NCBI GenBank assembly: GCA_026874595.1
Contig: CM049314.1
Span: 34,110,229-34,174,228, forward strand
DNA length: 64,000 bases
Direction: 5' to 3'
From: Sipunculus nudus
Taxonomy: Eukaryota > Annelida > Sipuncula > Golfingiida > Sipunculidae
The position numbers and the translations under genes are program-made. The notes under the pieces were generated by a model, which saw only the letters and a list, made by a program, of their open reading frames with translations, was not told the origin of the DNA and ran no database searches. This document shows, in pieces, positions 34,761 through 48,700 of this stretch. Every line of letters starts with the position of its first letter. Positions within the stretch are counted from its first letter, which is position 1.

Positions 34761-35900
34761 CAACCAGGATCAGACTGTCCTCCTATATATCAACCAGGCT
34801 CAGAGGGTCCTCTGATAAACCCATCAGACCCACTGTCCTCTCCTGAAGCTTCCATCCAGACTCACAAGGTCCTCTCTTGAAGATGCAATCATTGCAAGAC
34901 TTGCAAGGCTCTCTCTCCCTCTGACAGAAGCACCCAGGGTTAGCAAGGCCCTCTCTTAAAAGTTTACAAGACGTAAAAGATAATCTATTTGAGATGCAAT
35001 CGATACATAAACAGCCTTCTCTTAAAGACACCATCTAGACACACATGGTCCTCTTTTGAAGATGCAATCAAGATTTTAACTGTCCTCTCTTAATGAAGCA
35101 ATCAAGACTCCCAGGACTATCTGTCAGGAGAGTTAAGGTTCACAAGGTCCCCTCTTAATTGAAGATGCCACCAGAATCACATGGTCCTCCCTTAAAGCTG
35201 TCATCCAGACTGACATGGTCTTCTCTTAAAGATGCAATTAAGACTCACAGGACTATCTCTCTGTCAGAAACGATAAAGGTTCACAAGGTCCCTTCTTAAT
35301 TGAAGATGCATTCAAAGCCCACATGGTCCTCTCTAAAAGATGCCATCTAGAACCACACAGTTTTCTGCTCAAGTTGGAATCCAGACCCACATGGTCCCAT
35401 CCAGATCTACATCCTCCTCTCTTAAAGATATAACCAAGACCATCATGGTCCTCTTTTAACTATGCAAATAGGACTATCTCTGACAGAAATAACCAAGGTT
35501 CACAAGTCAAGGGCTTCTCCAGAAACTCACGGTCCTATCTTAAAGATGATATTTGGGCTCAAACAGTCCTCAGAAGGGCCTCTCTTTAAGATGCCATCCA
35601 GACTCTATTACATCAACATTGATAACGGTTGATGGTCCCACTGTACACCTTCCATGAGGAAATACTTTATCCTTCACTGCTCAGACATTCCTTACTGTGC
35701 CCCTATTCCACACCCATAAAACTTGAAATATTCAAATGGGTCACACTTCTCCCCTGCACACAAACGAGATGACTGTTCTCTACAATATCCTTCAAGGATC
35801 ACACAGCCCATGTTTACAAAATCCATAAATATTCTCATGTTTCTCTACAAAAAACAGCACATCTCAAATGTTCTGCACAACATCCATCTCAGCCTGACTG
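34760..35900 (+). repeat. Older, degenerate flank of the 34-bp array
   Basis: CACATGGTCCTCTCTTAAAG + ATGCCATCCAGACT-like units, again about 34 bp (for example from 35028 and 35062). Both versions start CACATG and carry ATCCA, so they look like one family, increasingly diverged to the right and fading near 35.9 kb. Confidence 0.75.
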
Positions 35901-38900
35901 TTTGCTATTAGTTAATTCAAATTTAACTTATAAAAGGAACACCGTGAACATTCATACACCATTCAAACATGGACATAAATCAAGACAGGTTTCAAAATAA
36001 GTAGAGGTTTATTAGCCTCATAAATAAAGCTGTATGTTACATGTAAGACCAGACTTCACCTGTGTCAGTCATGCAACATCTGAATTATAAATATACACAA
36101 TCCTAGTGGACTATCTTGTCCATCTTGCTGTACACAAGGTGTCAAACACTAACATTACAATTCACAATACACTAACCGACAACACTGATAGGAATTTCAT
36201 CCTTCTCATAAATCATTAATCTTTTTCCTATGTGCCATCCAGCTGGCCACAGAAAGATGCATTTATCACCAACCATTCCAATAAACAATTCTTAAAAGAC
36301 ATCTAGCACTACATCAGATGAATATCAACAATTGTGAAATATGAAAAGGTCAAATGTGGAAAAATGGCGCTGAATGGCCATCTACTAGTTCATTTGATTT
36401 ATACAGCGAATCAATGCAGACAATGAAATCCAGTTCCATTCATATTCAAAAAGACAAAATATATTCAACATAATTTTCAAACTCTCCACTATCACCACGG
36501 CTGTTCAGTACGTAAACCTGACATTGTTATGCACTTGGGTTGGTGACATTCAAAAATATATTAAAATCTGACCTGTACATTTATTTACCGAAGTAATACC
36601 AAACTTTCACAGGAAAAATGCATGTGGCCTGTTTGAGAAAGGTGAAATTTGTGAGTGACAAATTGGATTCAAACTTTTGTCTTGTATAATTACTTGGATG
36701 CGATTTTGAATATTACTTCATATTTTTTTATCTATTTTTGAAGTCTGCCAATCAGGTTTCCTCATTCTCAAGTGATATACTGTGGTTTACTTAACATTCC
36801 TTACAGACTGTTAATGTAAAAGAAATTATTTACGCCTATACTTTTCAATATTTGATTCACAGAAAACATGAAAGATACATTATTATTCATAATAATAGTC
36901 TTCTGGATTTAAATTTTTGAAGCTATGTGTACAGATAATAAATGAGATGCAAATGAGGCCAATGAATATGCAGATGAGGTGTATTATCGAGGTTACACTT
37001 TCATAATCTGTTAAGTTAGTAAATTCGTAACCTGCACATAGATGAAACAAACCACAGTATAGATCAGTCACAAAACCATTCACTTTTATGGGTCATCAAT
37101 ATGTCATTTAGCCGAACCAATCACACTGACTATGTATAATAAAAAATATTCAACACCACAACATTAAGGAAACAGTAGTCCATCAGTACACATCAGTCTT
37201 GTGCCAGGGTCTGCGTAACCCTGCACAAACTGGTAACAACAACATGTCCAGGCAGCAGCCACCTGCTGCGCTGATAATCAACAAATATTATCATATAAAT
37301 TACTACTAACTACAGTCATTACTAAGCACTACAGAATCTGTATCTGCATCATCTTGACACAAACCTACAGTATTTTTTACTTCCCTCTACAGAAATGAGC
37401 TTACACGCGTATCCGTGTCCTCTTGACACAAAAATACTGTCTGTATTAATTATTTCTGTTTCCATGGCAACCACATGTTATTAACAATCTGAGACCTGAC
37501 CACCAGACTTTCAAGTATAATACTAATGTCACAGGGAAACTTTACCAATCTTTGGAGCATACACCCACAGTATATACTAGCTTTCCTACCGTTCAGCTAT
37601 TAGCACTGCTAGAATTTACACATCATGGTCTGATTTCTTTCACAGCCTGTCTTATCTCTTGTATCCACAGACCATTCCCCGACTGTGTCTATATGAATAA
37701 TTACTACAACTAAACATCTCTGACACATCTACATTTAACTTAATTCTAATTCTTTGACAGCAAATTGTCATTTGCCTGTCCTGAAAATCTCCTGGTAGAT
37801 CACAAATTCAAGAGCAACTCCTGTAATCTATTTCATAAATCTGTCAATTTTCTGCATTCCTACACAGGCCAACATCACATCTCAAAAGGCCACCATTTAT
37901 CCCAGAACTCCTTGGCAATGTCACAGGTTTGCTTTTAGCCTTATTTATATTAACATTTTAGGTACATACACTGAATGTTCATGCTTTCAAATTACTGATA
38001 GTTTCAATCTGTTGCAATGACAATATGCTCATTTGTCAAATAAGTCAAGACTGAGTAAATAATTTTCATTGCAAACTAAATTTCTGATACAAAAATAATT
38101 TTTTATAACAATGTCCATAAGTGAGAGGGGCGTTATTATCCTGCTGTCTTAATGTGGAATAAAAATAAACCATCACCAATCAAATCATTGCCATTCTTGT
38201 GCTTGAGACTTTGCATTGCTTTACACTTGTGTCAGCTTGTCCTCCTTTCATTTCTTGTGCTTGTGAGACATAACACCACATCTCATTTCGGTCCCTGGTC
38301 AGCAATTTACACCATTCTTTACACAGTCTACTAAAGCACAAAGTACACAAGGTTTCTTACAAAATATTATGCATGCATCAATCAAATAGGCTATTATATA
38401 TATTTATATATATATATATAATTACATTTATTATTGTATTATATATATATATAAATATCAATGTGCTTTACACCGGCTTGCTTGTATATCAAAGCCAAGA
38501 ATTATATAATATCCTAGCCGACTGGGCGTAATAAAAATTGTGTTATGACTAAGTATAAAACATGATTGACAGTCCATCTCTTTGGTGATACATATAAGCT
38601 CCCTATGACCCTTAGTGGTCACATTTTGGTATTGTAGTTACATACATATTCAGATCTCACAATTCCACACCACAACTGTAAACATATTAATCACTGATAT
38701 ATCTATGTTAAGCAGGTCTACCGCAAAAATGGAGTAGGAACTTCTTTATCAATAAATAACCAGTCCTCCATATATAAATATTAATGTATACAATACTGGC
38801 ACATACAGAACCCACCAGTTCCTAGGTTTACCACTAGGGGAGATGCAACTAGTTTCATTCAACAGTGCAATAAGAGACAATACACTTGCTAATTTATACT

Positions 38901-41664
38901 GCAGATAGCAGAATTACAAAATATACTATTGGTAAATGTCATTTATAATGACCCTACAGAAATTAAACAAAATGTATGTTTTAAAACCTGTTCATAGGTT
39001 TTTACAAGCTTGATCAACAAGTAACACAGATACAATAACTGTGCCTGTTGCAAAAGGAATACCTCCAAAATAATGGCTTAACTAATGTTAAACTTGCGAT
39101 GACTCCTCCCCTGGTGATGATGGAAGAAACCAGTTGATAACATCACTGGCCTAAATACTGTCCAATATTGTCAGTGCCAGATATGTCTCTTTCTAATCAT
39201 ATGAGTGTAAACAAAATTTAAGATTTAAGATACAATCTACTTGAATAGTGGATAAATATTTGACAATATAATTTCTGCCCATAACAGAGCAGCTCTGATC
39301 TGACAAGCTACAGTACAAAATCTCTGTAAAAACATAAGCAAGGGTATACTACTTTTGTGAGCAACTGCTACATGATTAAAGTGTGCTCCAACTACACCGG
39401 TTGTTATTTGCTGCCTCTAAATTCTGCCACTGAACTCATGTCAAGCTGTGACCGGTTAAGGTTCCTCCAAACAAACATGTAAGCAAAGCAAAAGACAGCA
39501 AAAGAGTTCCCTGCTAACAAAATCATAGCCTAAAAAAGGGTCAGCTAATCTGCTGAGGTGAGATGAGTTAAAGTGGCTCAAGTCGTCTTTAGGACTACAG
39601 TCCAGAAGCACATGTGTCACTAAGTATTCACTATGAAGACCAAAACAACATCCAAACTGTAAAAGTGTTATTGAGTTTTGTGACTGGAATAAAGCCTGCA
39701 AAAATGTTATTGCAATAGACATTTGATGTCTTCCACTTGCCAATAGCAGGTACTGTTGAATGACACCTGTCAATTACAAGCTTTCAGGAAAGCAAGATTT
39801 AAGTAGTCACCAAAGTGTCTAGTGTACACAACTTTGAAGCCAACTTTGGTAAATTTTAGCATGGCCAGTGTGATTGTACTCAACGAAATTAGATCTTGAC
39901 CAAAACTATTTGTGTTGTGAAAAAACTGTGTCATGTGCTGCAGTTTAAAGCAGCCTTGGCAGTTTAAATAAAACATATTTACTGGAAATGTGCTTGATAT
40001 TCCTGAACTAATGAGCCATCTACTTTTAAACAGAGCAATTGGCTGTGCCCCAGCCTCAGCAGATATGAAGACATTTTAATCTGATAACAAATAAGACTGA
40101 TATTGATAGATTTATAAATAATTTTTTCGGAAGCTATCTTTTACTATTAGTTGAAACAGCTGCGGACATTTGGAATAGTGCATCATGGGATAGCTTGACT
40201 GCTGCCTGGGTTATTTTGGCTGCCATAAATCATGAGCCTGAATTAGCATTAGCATTAAAATATCTCATCTGCATATGCAAATGCATTGACTATAATATAT
40301 AAGTAGTGCCACCTCTGGCTGATGTAATTACACCATAAATAAAACTTGCAAAACCAATCTTTGTGATAAGTGCATGTATATGATTCTTGTAATATATAAA
40401 AGTCTCACCCACTCAGATGGTTTTTTTTTATGGCAAGATTCTGTAACATATATATATATTTATATTATATATTGGTAATGATATGCAAAAGCTAACACTG
40501 GCCCTCAGCCTGTTAAGTTTGTTCATGTTATTACAACTACAGATTCTAAGTTTCTTGTTTTTTTGTAGGTGAACGTTTTAGAGATAGGGTACAATGAAAC
40601 CTCTGTCAACTAGAAATATTTCACATCAGACTAACTATGAATTTTAAGGTGACTCAATTTAAAGCCTTTATAATTTGTTTCCCATTTGAATATTATAATG
40701 TAACTGAAATGTGTATGTTTGCTGAAGGTGGAAAGCAAGGGGGTGAGGAAGCACTGTCCTGCAATGCATAAGGGGCACTAGATTAGACATTGCTTAGGTA
40801 AGTGCTGATTCAATGTGTGTGTGTCCTGGTGCATGTACATATTCATAACATGTATCTATCCACTGCTTGTGTTAAACATTAACGGCTGACAGTAACTCTG
40901 AAAAGACAGATAACATGAAGATTTAACAGGGTGCTGCCGATAGAGAATGCCCTAAATCAAATGATCAGATCATGTGATCAGCTGCCATGGCAACTTTAAG
41001 CATCTGATGTACAACTAATTTTTATTATTATACAAAAGAATAAACACCAGGCCTTGTGAACTCTGATAAACAATTCCAACAGAGACTTATAATTACAAGT
41101 AAGATGAAAAGGTACATAATGTGAACAAAATGTTACACTCAATATAATTACATTTCACTTGTATCCACTGATTATATAGTCAGGGTGCAAAGGTTTGATC
41201 ATTTCATTATAACAAGTGATTCAGTTGTATATTCATAATCAATTGTTCTGAGATGTGTGATAAATGAAATGAAAAGCTAGTATAGCTGTGCTAGCCCATT
41301 TGTACTTCTCGCATCTCAACAATTCTACCAACAAAATACCATAAAGAAATGCTTGCATTGGTGAAAGAAAAATAGTGCAGTGATCCTTAATCACAGAGAA
41401 CAAAATCTTTGTGTGTGTCTGTGTACTTACATGCATGTGAGAAACATATCACAATGAATCATATCTCACAGTATAATAATTGATTTTTAACATCATTCTA
41501 ACGATATTTGGAGCATTCTATGCTCTGCCACCAGGATTCATTGTGGAAGAGTGAAGAGAACAGTTGACCTTGACCCTCGCAGGATCACATGACCGCATGC
41601 AGTGGGGGTGACGCCCTCTGGTAGCTGATTTATATATGATTCCAAGGCCTAGGTGAGCTGACCA
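35901..41664 (-). other. Intergenic and possible Kdm6a 3' UTR
   Basis: No supported coding exon. Minus-strand AATAAA occurs at 41026-41021, some 640 bases after the Kdm6a stop, and again near 36005, so the 3' UTR might be short or long. A TA-rich palindrome-like stretch is at 38395-38455. ORFs of 60-105 codons here have no domains. Confidence 0.35.
41021..41026 (-). terminator. Candidate Kdm6a polyadenylation signal
   Basis: AATAAA on the minus strand, about 640 bases after the stop codon. One of several in AT-rich sequence, so tentative. Confidence 0.25.
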
Positions 41665-41688
41665 TCAACTCAGGGACCCAGAGGGGTT
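41665..41688 (-). CDS. Kdm6a: Kdm6a exon 24 (last codons and stop)
   Basis: Acceptor TGTTTCAG, then NPSGSLS and TGA (41667-41665). Very short, chosen for phase, a good acceptor and the similar short Ser-rich end of UTX; an alternative end by intron retention is possible. Confidence 0.7.
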   Translation of the reverse strand, partial: NPSGSLS

Positions 41689-44600
41689 CTGAAACAGAAA
41701 CCAGGATATTAACTCAATGTGATATTTTTAAGCCGAATACTCCTCTAAGGCAGTACCAGAAACAAAGATTTTAAAAATTTATTTATAAAAACTGTGTTTA
41801 TTTTACACAGATTGCAGAAAAAGTAAAAATAACTAAGGCATTTTCCTTGCCTAAATTGGTAGTTTGGGTTTTCTGTACAAGTGGACAGCACTACAGAACA
41901 CAGTCGAAGCTATCAATCTTTGATGGGCCACTACAACCTACTCTCATACCCATGCCAAGAATCAAACCTGGGTTGCCAGCAGAGAGAATTGAGCATTTGT
42001 CTACTTGGCTCATTTGTCTACTAGGCTCTGATATATATCACTAGACTGACACATTATGAATCATTTCAGTGTAGGTATAATTCCCCTTGATTTCTAATTT
42101 TCATGCAATTTTTTACAATTTGACATTGATCAAGAGGAGTATCAGACAAGTGTAAATTCTTACATTTTTAATTTCATTTTATTTATTTTTTTTTGCCTTT
42201 CAAAGTTTGACCCTAGATGCATTTTATGACTCACTTGGGAGTCATCAAACCTACTATGTAAATGACTGTTCAACAGTGTTTAATGTACAACTTTAATTTC
42301 TGCAATTATTTCCTCTTCTCTTATATCACAAATATATTTTAATTCCTGATGATTATCAAGCTAACCACAGTATCATGTACTGTGAAATGTGTGTCCATAC
42401 GTTGCCAGGTACTTACAAGGACAGCAAGCTGGAAAGAGTCAAATATTTGGCTGAGTTCCTCCATTTTATACTGGTTCAAGACAACAAATCCTTCTAACGT
42501 TGAGCTCATCTTGCGGGCACAGTCGTAACAGTGGACCAAATGTTTTTTATCTTGTTCAGTAACAAACAAGATGTTGAACACTTCAACCTGCAAATCACAA
42601 AAGGTACACATGCAGGGCAATATAACAAATTATAAAAGAGAGACAAAAAATGCATCATGTTCATGTAAGAGTCCATCAATCCAGTCATTTCCTACATTGA
42701 GCTTTTTTATATATAAAACACATTGGGTCATGGCACTTTGCATATTGACATAACCTACGCATATCATCATTTTATAATATAATCAAAGAACTTTAAATCT
42801 AAGAAAACGCAAACAAAAACCAGGTGGTTAATATGCCTCCTTTTTGCATCCGTGCCCCTGTTTTTTCTGCTAATACTTCCCTCACAAAAGAAAATTATAA
42901 ATTCACCAATAAATTAAATTAATAACAATAATATCCTTAAAAATTCCACCAGACAGTTCAGGATTTTCAAACTTTGATTTTTACAAGATTTGGGTCCTAT
43001 TTGTACCAATTTAGGAAGGGGGCCAAGCACCCGAAAGCTGGTGTATAACAAACTTCACACAGCTAGTCTTTAAAAAGGTGTCAACAATTTACATAACTTT
43101 CTTGTACCAAGAAATACAAATTTATCCCTAGCAGAAATACCTATTTACCTCGCACGTGTTGCAGTAGTGGGCAGCTTCGTTCTCTGACCGTCCGTGCCAT
43201 TTTATTTCTTTATTGACACTCTTCACAAAGTCCATCAACATCTGGCACATGTTGATTGTCTTCATCAGGACAGTTCTGTAAGAACAAGATCTTTACTATA
43301 GAGTCAGGTTAGTTTCATATTCACAAGGTTAATATTTGCAATTAATGATACTCATGTATATATTCATAATTATTTGACAAGGGGAACGTCTAATGAGAGG
43401 AAAACGTTTCGTACATTACTGGTGGATAAAATAAAAGGTCTGATTTTATCTACAAGTCTTTGATTTATATGTAACAGAAAAATCTGTAAAGTACCAGTTT
43501 TTGAAGTGCAGTGCTTTGGGAAGGGAGAACTTAAACAAGCAAATTCATAGAATTTATGTCCCCCACTTCTGCCTCTTCATGTCCACTGTTTTAGTTTTTA
43601 TGTTCCCCTGAAGATGTCTTCACATGTCATAGTGCCTGTGTTTTAGTTTTCATTGTCCTTTTCATTGTCTCCACATGTCATAATTTGTTGTGAATTGGGA
43701 ACAAAAGGGACATTTTTGTTTAGTTTCGGAGCTGGTCATATTAAATTTTCAGACAGACATTCCAAAACCAATCCCAACCAAGGTATGCATGAGAGCAATC
43801 ACTGACCCAAATTTGAATGAAATCGGATAGTCTATAGGAAAGTTACTGCACAGAAATGAAAATTTGACAGACGGACAGACAGAGGGACAGACAAACCCAA
43901 ATCAATGTCCCCCATTCTGAAGAAGCAGGGACAAAAATCTGTGAAGAACCAGTCTTTGGCCTGCAGTGCTGTGGAAAGGAATAACTAAAATAAGATGTCG
44001 GTTCATGAGGCCGTACATTATGAATGTTCACCTTGGTTGGGCGTCTTATTCATGCAGGTTTTATTTTCGTGAAAATTTCCTACTTTGCGCACATTGCAAA
44101 TTTAAAACCCTTTTTAACAAGAAAACCATCCACAGTATTAATGCAGGGCTTGACATAACTCTTGAAAGTACTTGCCCCACATGAATTTTCATTAGCCCAA
44201 CCAAAAATCAGTGACTGCAGCCACAAAAACAAACTGTGCTTCAGATGAAAGCTGCATGTATTTTATTGCATGCTAGTCACTGTACATGTTTACATGTTTG
44301 TTTACAATACTTCTGATAAGTCACTGTACAGATAAGTGTGTAGGTAATGTCAAGTTACAGGGCTCAATATAAACTTTTGAAAGAACTTGCCCAGTCTGGC
44401 AAGTAACATCTAGCTTTTACTTGCCCTTCATGAATTTTTTACTTGCCTTACAAATATCAAATATGTTATTTAAGAACACGAAGATCCTTTTCAAGCCTTT
44501 ACTTGGATAAAAGTTTATGCTGGACCCACTTGCTGAGCCGGGCAAGTAGGAGACGACTTCTAGTTGCCCTTCCATTATTTTCTGGAACCTTTACTTGCCC

Positions 44601-45253
44601 TGGGCAAGCAGTTAACCGTTAATGTCGAGCCCTGGATAAGGAGCACTTTTATATCAGTTTATGTATGATGACTGCTGACAAAGTATATTCTTACACTCCT
44701 ACGCTGACTCATCTGCACAATGCTGCATCACTGATGTTTCAAATAAATGTGTAGAGAGGACCCTGCACTTACTTTATCAGTCCGTAGAGCTTGGCGTCTG
44801 TAACTTTGATGTTGCGTGCCAGGTTCCAGGAGAGGTGCATCATGGGAACTATAGACTTGTACAGATGAAGTTTGTTGTACTCGTACCGTTCCTGGGCAAG
44901 CTGGTATTGTTTCCACGTCAATGGACCGACATTCCACGCAATATTATTGCACCAACCCTGTTTACAACAAAAATAAGACAACTGATGTTGAAATGTGTAT
45001 GTTTAAAACATATTTATTTCATACTGGATTGCCAAGTACAACATTTTGATTAATTAAGTTTATGACATTAAGAGCACTGGTTTTGTTAACACAACTGGAT
45101 AAACGTTTAAAATAGTAACATCATTGCTGAAATATGTTTTCAAAAACACTACCTCTTAGGATTTTACACAAATTTGTAACAACCAATTTGTTTCAATTTC
45201 TGTTTCAACTGTAAGCACTCAACCTAGGTTTTTATTTTAATTTATTTGAAGTC

Positions 45254-45319
<66 letters not shown>

Positions 45320-45628
45320 TTATAGTCCTATATATCAGTACATCTGAGGCTCTCATTCAATTTTATATACAACCAATTCACAGTTTTCCATTGCATGCAC
45401 TTAGCCAAGGATTTACATATATACAGTGAAATCTCGATGTGTCTAAATTGAAGGGACCCACAGAAAACTTCGACACATCCCAGGTTTGACACAAGCCAGT
45501 TTTATTTGGTAATTATATAACTAGAGTTGTCCGGAATATCGAATCTGTAACTTCCACATAAGCATGGTATTGGTATTCGACTTAAGTGAGTTCGACACGA
45601 CGAGGTTTCACTTTATTATATTTATTTA

Positions 45629-45706
<78 letters not shown>

Positions 45707-48700
45707 TAGATATATATAAAACACACTTACAATGGCCTGGACCCAGTGGACTGTCCCCGAGTTAACCCAGACCAGGTCCCCTGGCTTCTGTATAAACCTG
45801 TACACCGGCACATCAAAATCAAACAGATCCTCCAACATTGGCCACCACGATCCTGTCAGGTAGTTGATATTGTTCCTGTGAGAAAAGGTACATTTTATAT
45901 ACAACCACTTGTGTTATGTGCAGTAACAATGTCATACAAAATTATGTTGATCTGCTTGGCCACAGGGGTATCTTCAGTTTAGTTTGGACTAAGCTAAGTA
46001 GATGGCAGCAGACAATGTATATGCAATAACACAATGTTTTACAAAATATTGCGGTTTCACAACAGCTCAGGGTTGGTTTGAGTTTAGTTTGGACTACACC
46101 CAGTAGATGGCAGCATCTGCTGAATGAGCAATACTTTAACTGTATAGATAAAGATGTAGCATAATTATGAACATGTTAGAATCACAGAGTTTCAAACTGA
46201 AGACTGTTAATTAAGGTCCCTACAAGCTACAATATGCAATAAAATTAATATCTATGGGAGTGTTGTAAATAACAATACGTAAGAAAATCAGTCAAGGCTA
46301 AAAATACAAATGTTACAATTATGATGTCATAATGGTGACCTGAGTCTATTTTACAGCTGTAATAAAGCTGTGCATTTTTTTTCACAAATGATTAGCATAT
46401 TTAGCTACTCAATCTAAATGAAGGAGCTAGCTGCAAAGCTAGCTATAACTGTGTTCAACTAATAAAAACATGTTTAAACTATATAATTTTTTACAGAGAA
46501 GCTAACTTTTAAATGATACATTGAAACAGCTTACTTTTCACAGAGCTGATGGATAGAGCCCCAGTACGACTCTGGCACAGCAAACCACTCACAGTCCCCT
46601 GGGCCAATGTTGATGTTCACCGAGCAGAAGTTATTGTTCTCTTGGTGACCTGGAAGCAAACGAAGAGTAAAATATAAACCGTGGTGTATCAATAATGATG
46701 CAGGTTATTACTATATCATTATATGATGTAAGGTCAGAGTAATCGAACAATATATCTGTCATACAAGAAGTTAGAATGCCCATCATTTTTGCAAAATATC
46801 TTCTATATCTCAACAAATGTGCTGGTGGTGTAATGGTTAGTGCACTGGACTTGTGACCCCAAGGTCAATAATTAAAATTTCCATAATACCGACCAGGCAA
46901 ATCAACTCTTTACATCTTAACTGTTCAATTGACCATTCTATCAAATCAAAATTTGACCTTACCTGGTGTCCTTGACCCTGGGACCTTCATGTAAAGCTGT
47001 ACAGAGTTCATGCCTAATATGGTGTGACCAACATGACTCAGCATATTACTGGCTGCTACCACCTGCAAATAAGGGTCAAAGGTCATGTAAGGCAAAATCA
47101 AGATAAATTATATTGTTTTTGTTCATAACATCAGCTACAAATATACATAAATGTGTTCATCTGAATGAGTGTTAATTATGCAAGACGTCAAGTTAACAAT
47201 GGTTAAATATGTTTTTATTTAATTTAGTCAGTTTATCCAACCAACGAATTATACCTAATATTGCTTTTAGTCTCATTGGTAAAATTGTATTCATAGCTAA
47301 GAAAGGTATGAGCAAGCTGGTTGGCACACAAAAACAATGTATGACTGTATTGTATATAACATCTAGGGAGTAGTTCCTCAACTTCACTGCATTACATACA
47401 CCATTCCATCCTGCATAAATATGTGATCAATATATGATGAATAAAAGCAACTAGAAAGACATGATAATATGATACAAGCTTTGGTAAAAGAGAAGTCCTA
47501 CTAACCAAACAATGCATCATTCAATCATTATTTACGATCCTCACAGCAGTTATACCCTGCGGTCATCCCAGATCATCCCTGATTACACCAGGACACATGT
47601 TTCAAATTTGGAGCTGGATGCACAATGTGATACCATGTTTTTATTGGTCTGATTACAATTCTTCGCTCTTTGTGAACCCTGGTGTTCTTATTTATAAATC
47701 TTGTTATACAGTGGTTACGCAAAAAGAGACCAGGGATGTATAACCGCTGCATGAGGAGCGTAACAAGATTTTGGACACACACAACATTAAAGCTACCCAT
47801 TCACCTACATTTTGAAAAAGAATTTATGTGATTTATGGCTTCCTCTGTGTATATATTAATAAAGTAAGGGTAATTCTGGTTGTAAAAAATGTTTGTATCG
47901 CCTCTGTGAAGGATGTATGAACTTGTTCATCAACGTGTTTGTAAACACAGCAATGTTTACAAATGGGAGAAACATGTAACCTAAGGTGGTAGGTTGCATA
48001 CATGCGGAGGTAGAAAGGTTACTTGTTACAAAAAGCCATTTGCAAAGCTCTGCCTTATCAGACTTCCCACCAGATGCCCTTGTTGAATTTGTTTTGATTA
48101 TACAGGCAGGCCCCCTGAATATTACAAACATGTTGATATAAACAAAACAAGCAGCCTGTGTGCAGTGATATCCATGTTTTCTGACCTATCTGTATAAAAG
48201 CTCCGAGGGATTACCTTTAGTTTATACAGACCAAGCAGGTGATAAGGCCCCTTTAATGACAGCTGAAGAGACTCACCCTTGTGAAGGCCGGTAGCTTTGT
48301 AAGCTCCTGTAGCTGAGGTCTCCACTTCTGTTCATCAGACAGGTCCACATTTGTACCAAACTTTATCTGCTTTTTCTTCTTAACCCTAAACAGTTATCAT
48401 ATTTTTTATCAAATGTGTGAATATATGTGAGAATTTTGTCTTGGCTAAGTTCAAGAACACACTTTAGTAACTTTAAGCAATAAATCACTGTACATTAATA
48501 AATGATAAATTAAACATTCTGATGTTAAGTCCTTGAATCACTGCACTGACCTAAGCCTGAAACATGACACTTGGGTTCCTATCCCATGTTAACATCCATA
48601 TATGATACTTATATTACTAATAAAATATATGTCACAGCTCTCTGGTGACAGAGAGTTATTTATCTTTTTCAAGAGCAATAAACATACACTTAAATTAATT

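Noticed and set aside
39456-39773. 105-codon minus ORF near the Kdm6a 3' end
   Set aside because: No domain and no evidence of splicing to Kdm6a; the region may be UTR or intergenic.
46812-46870. tRNA gene
   Set aside because: Only the 5' half resembles a tRNA; the T arm and acceptor pairing are missing. The same applies to 17140-17230.
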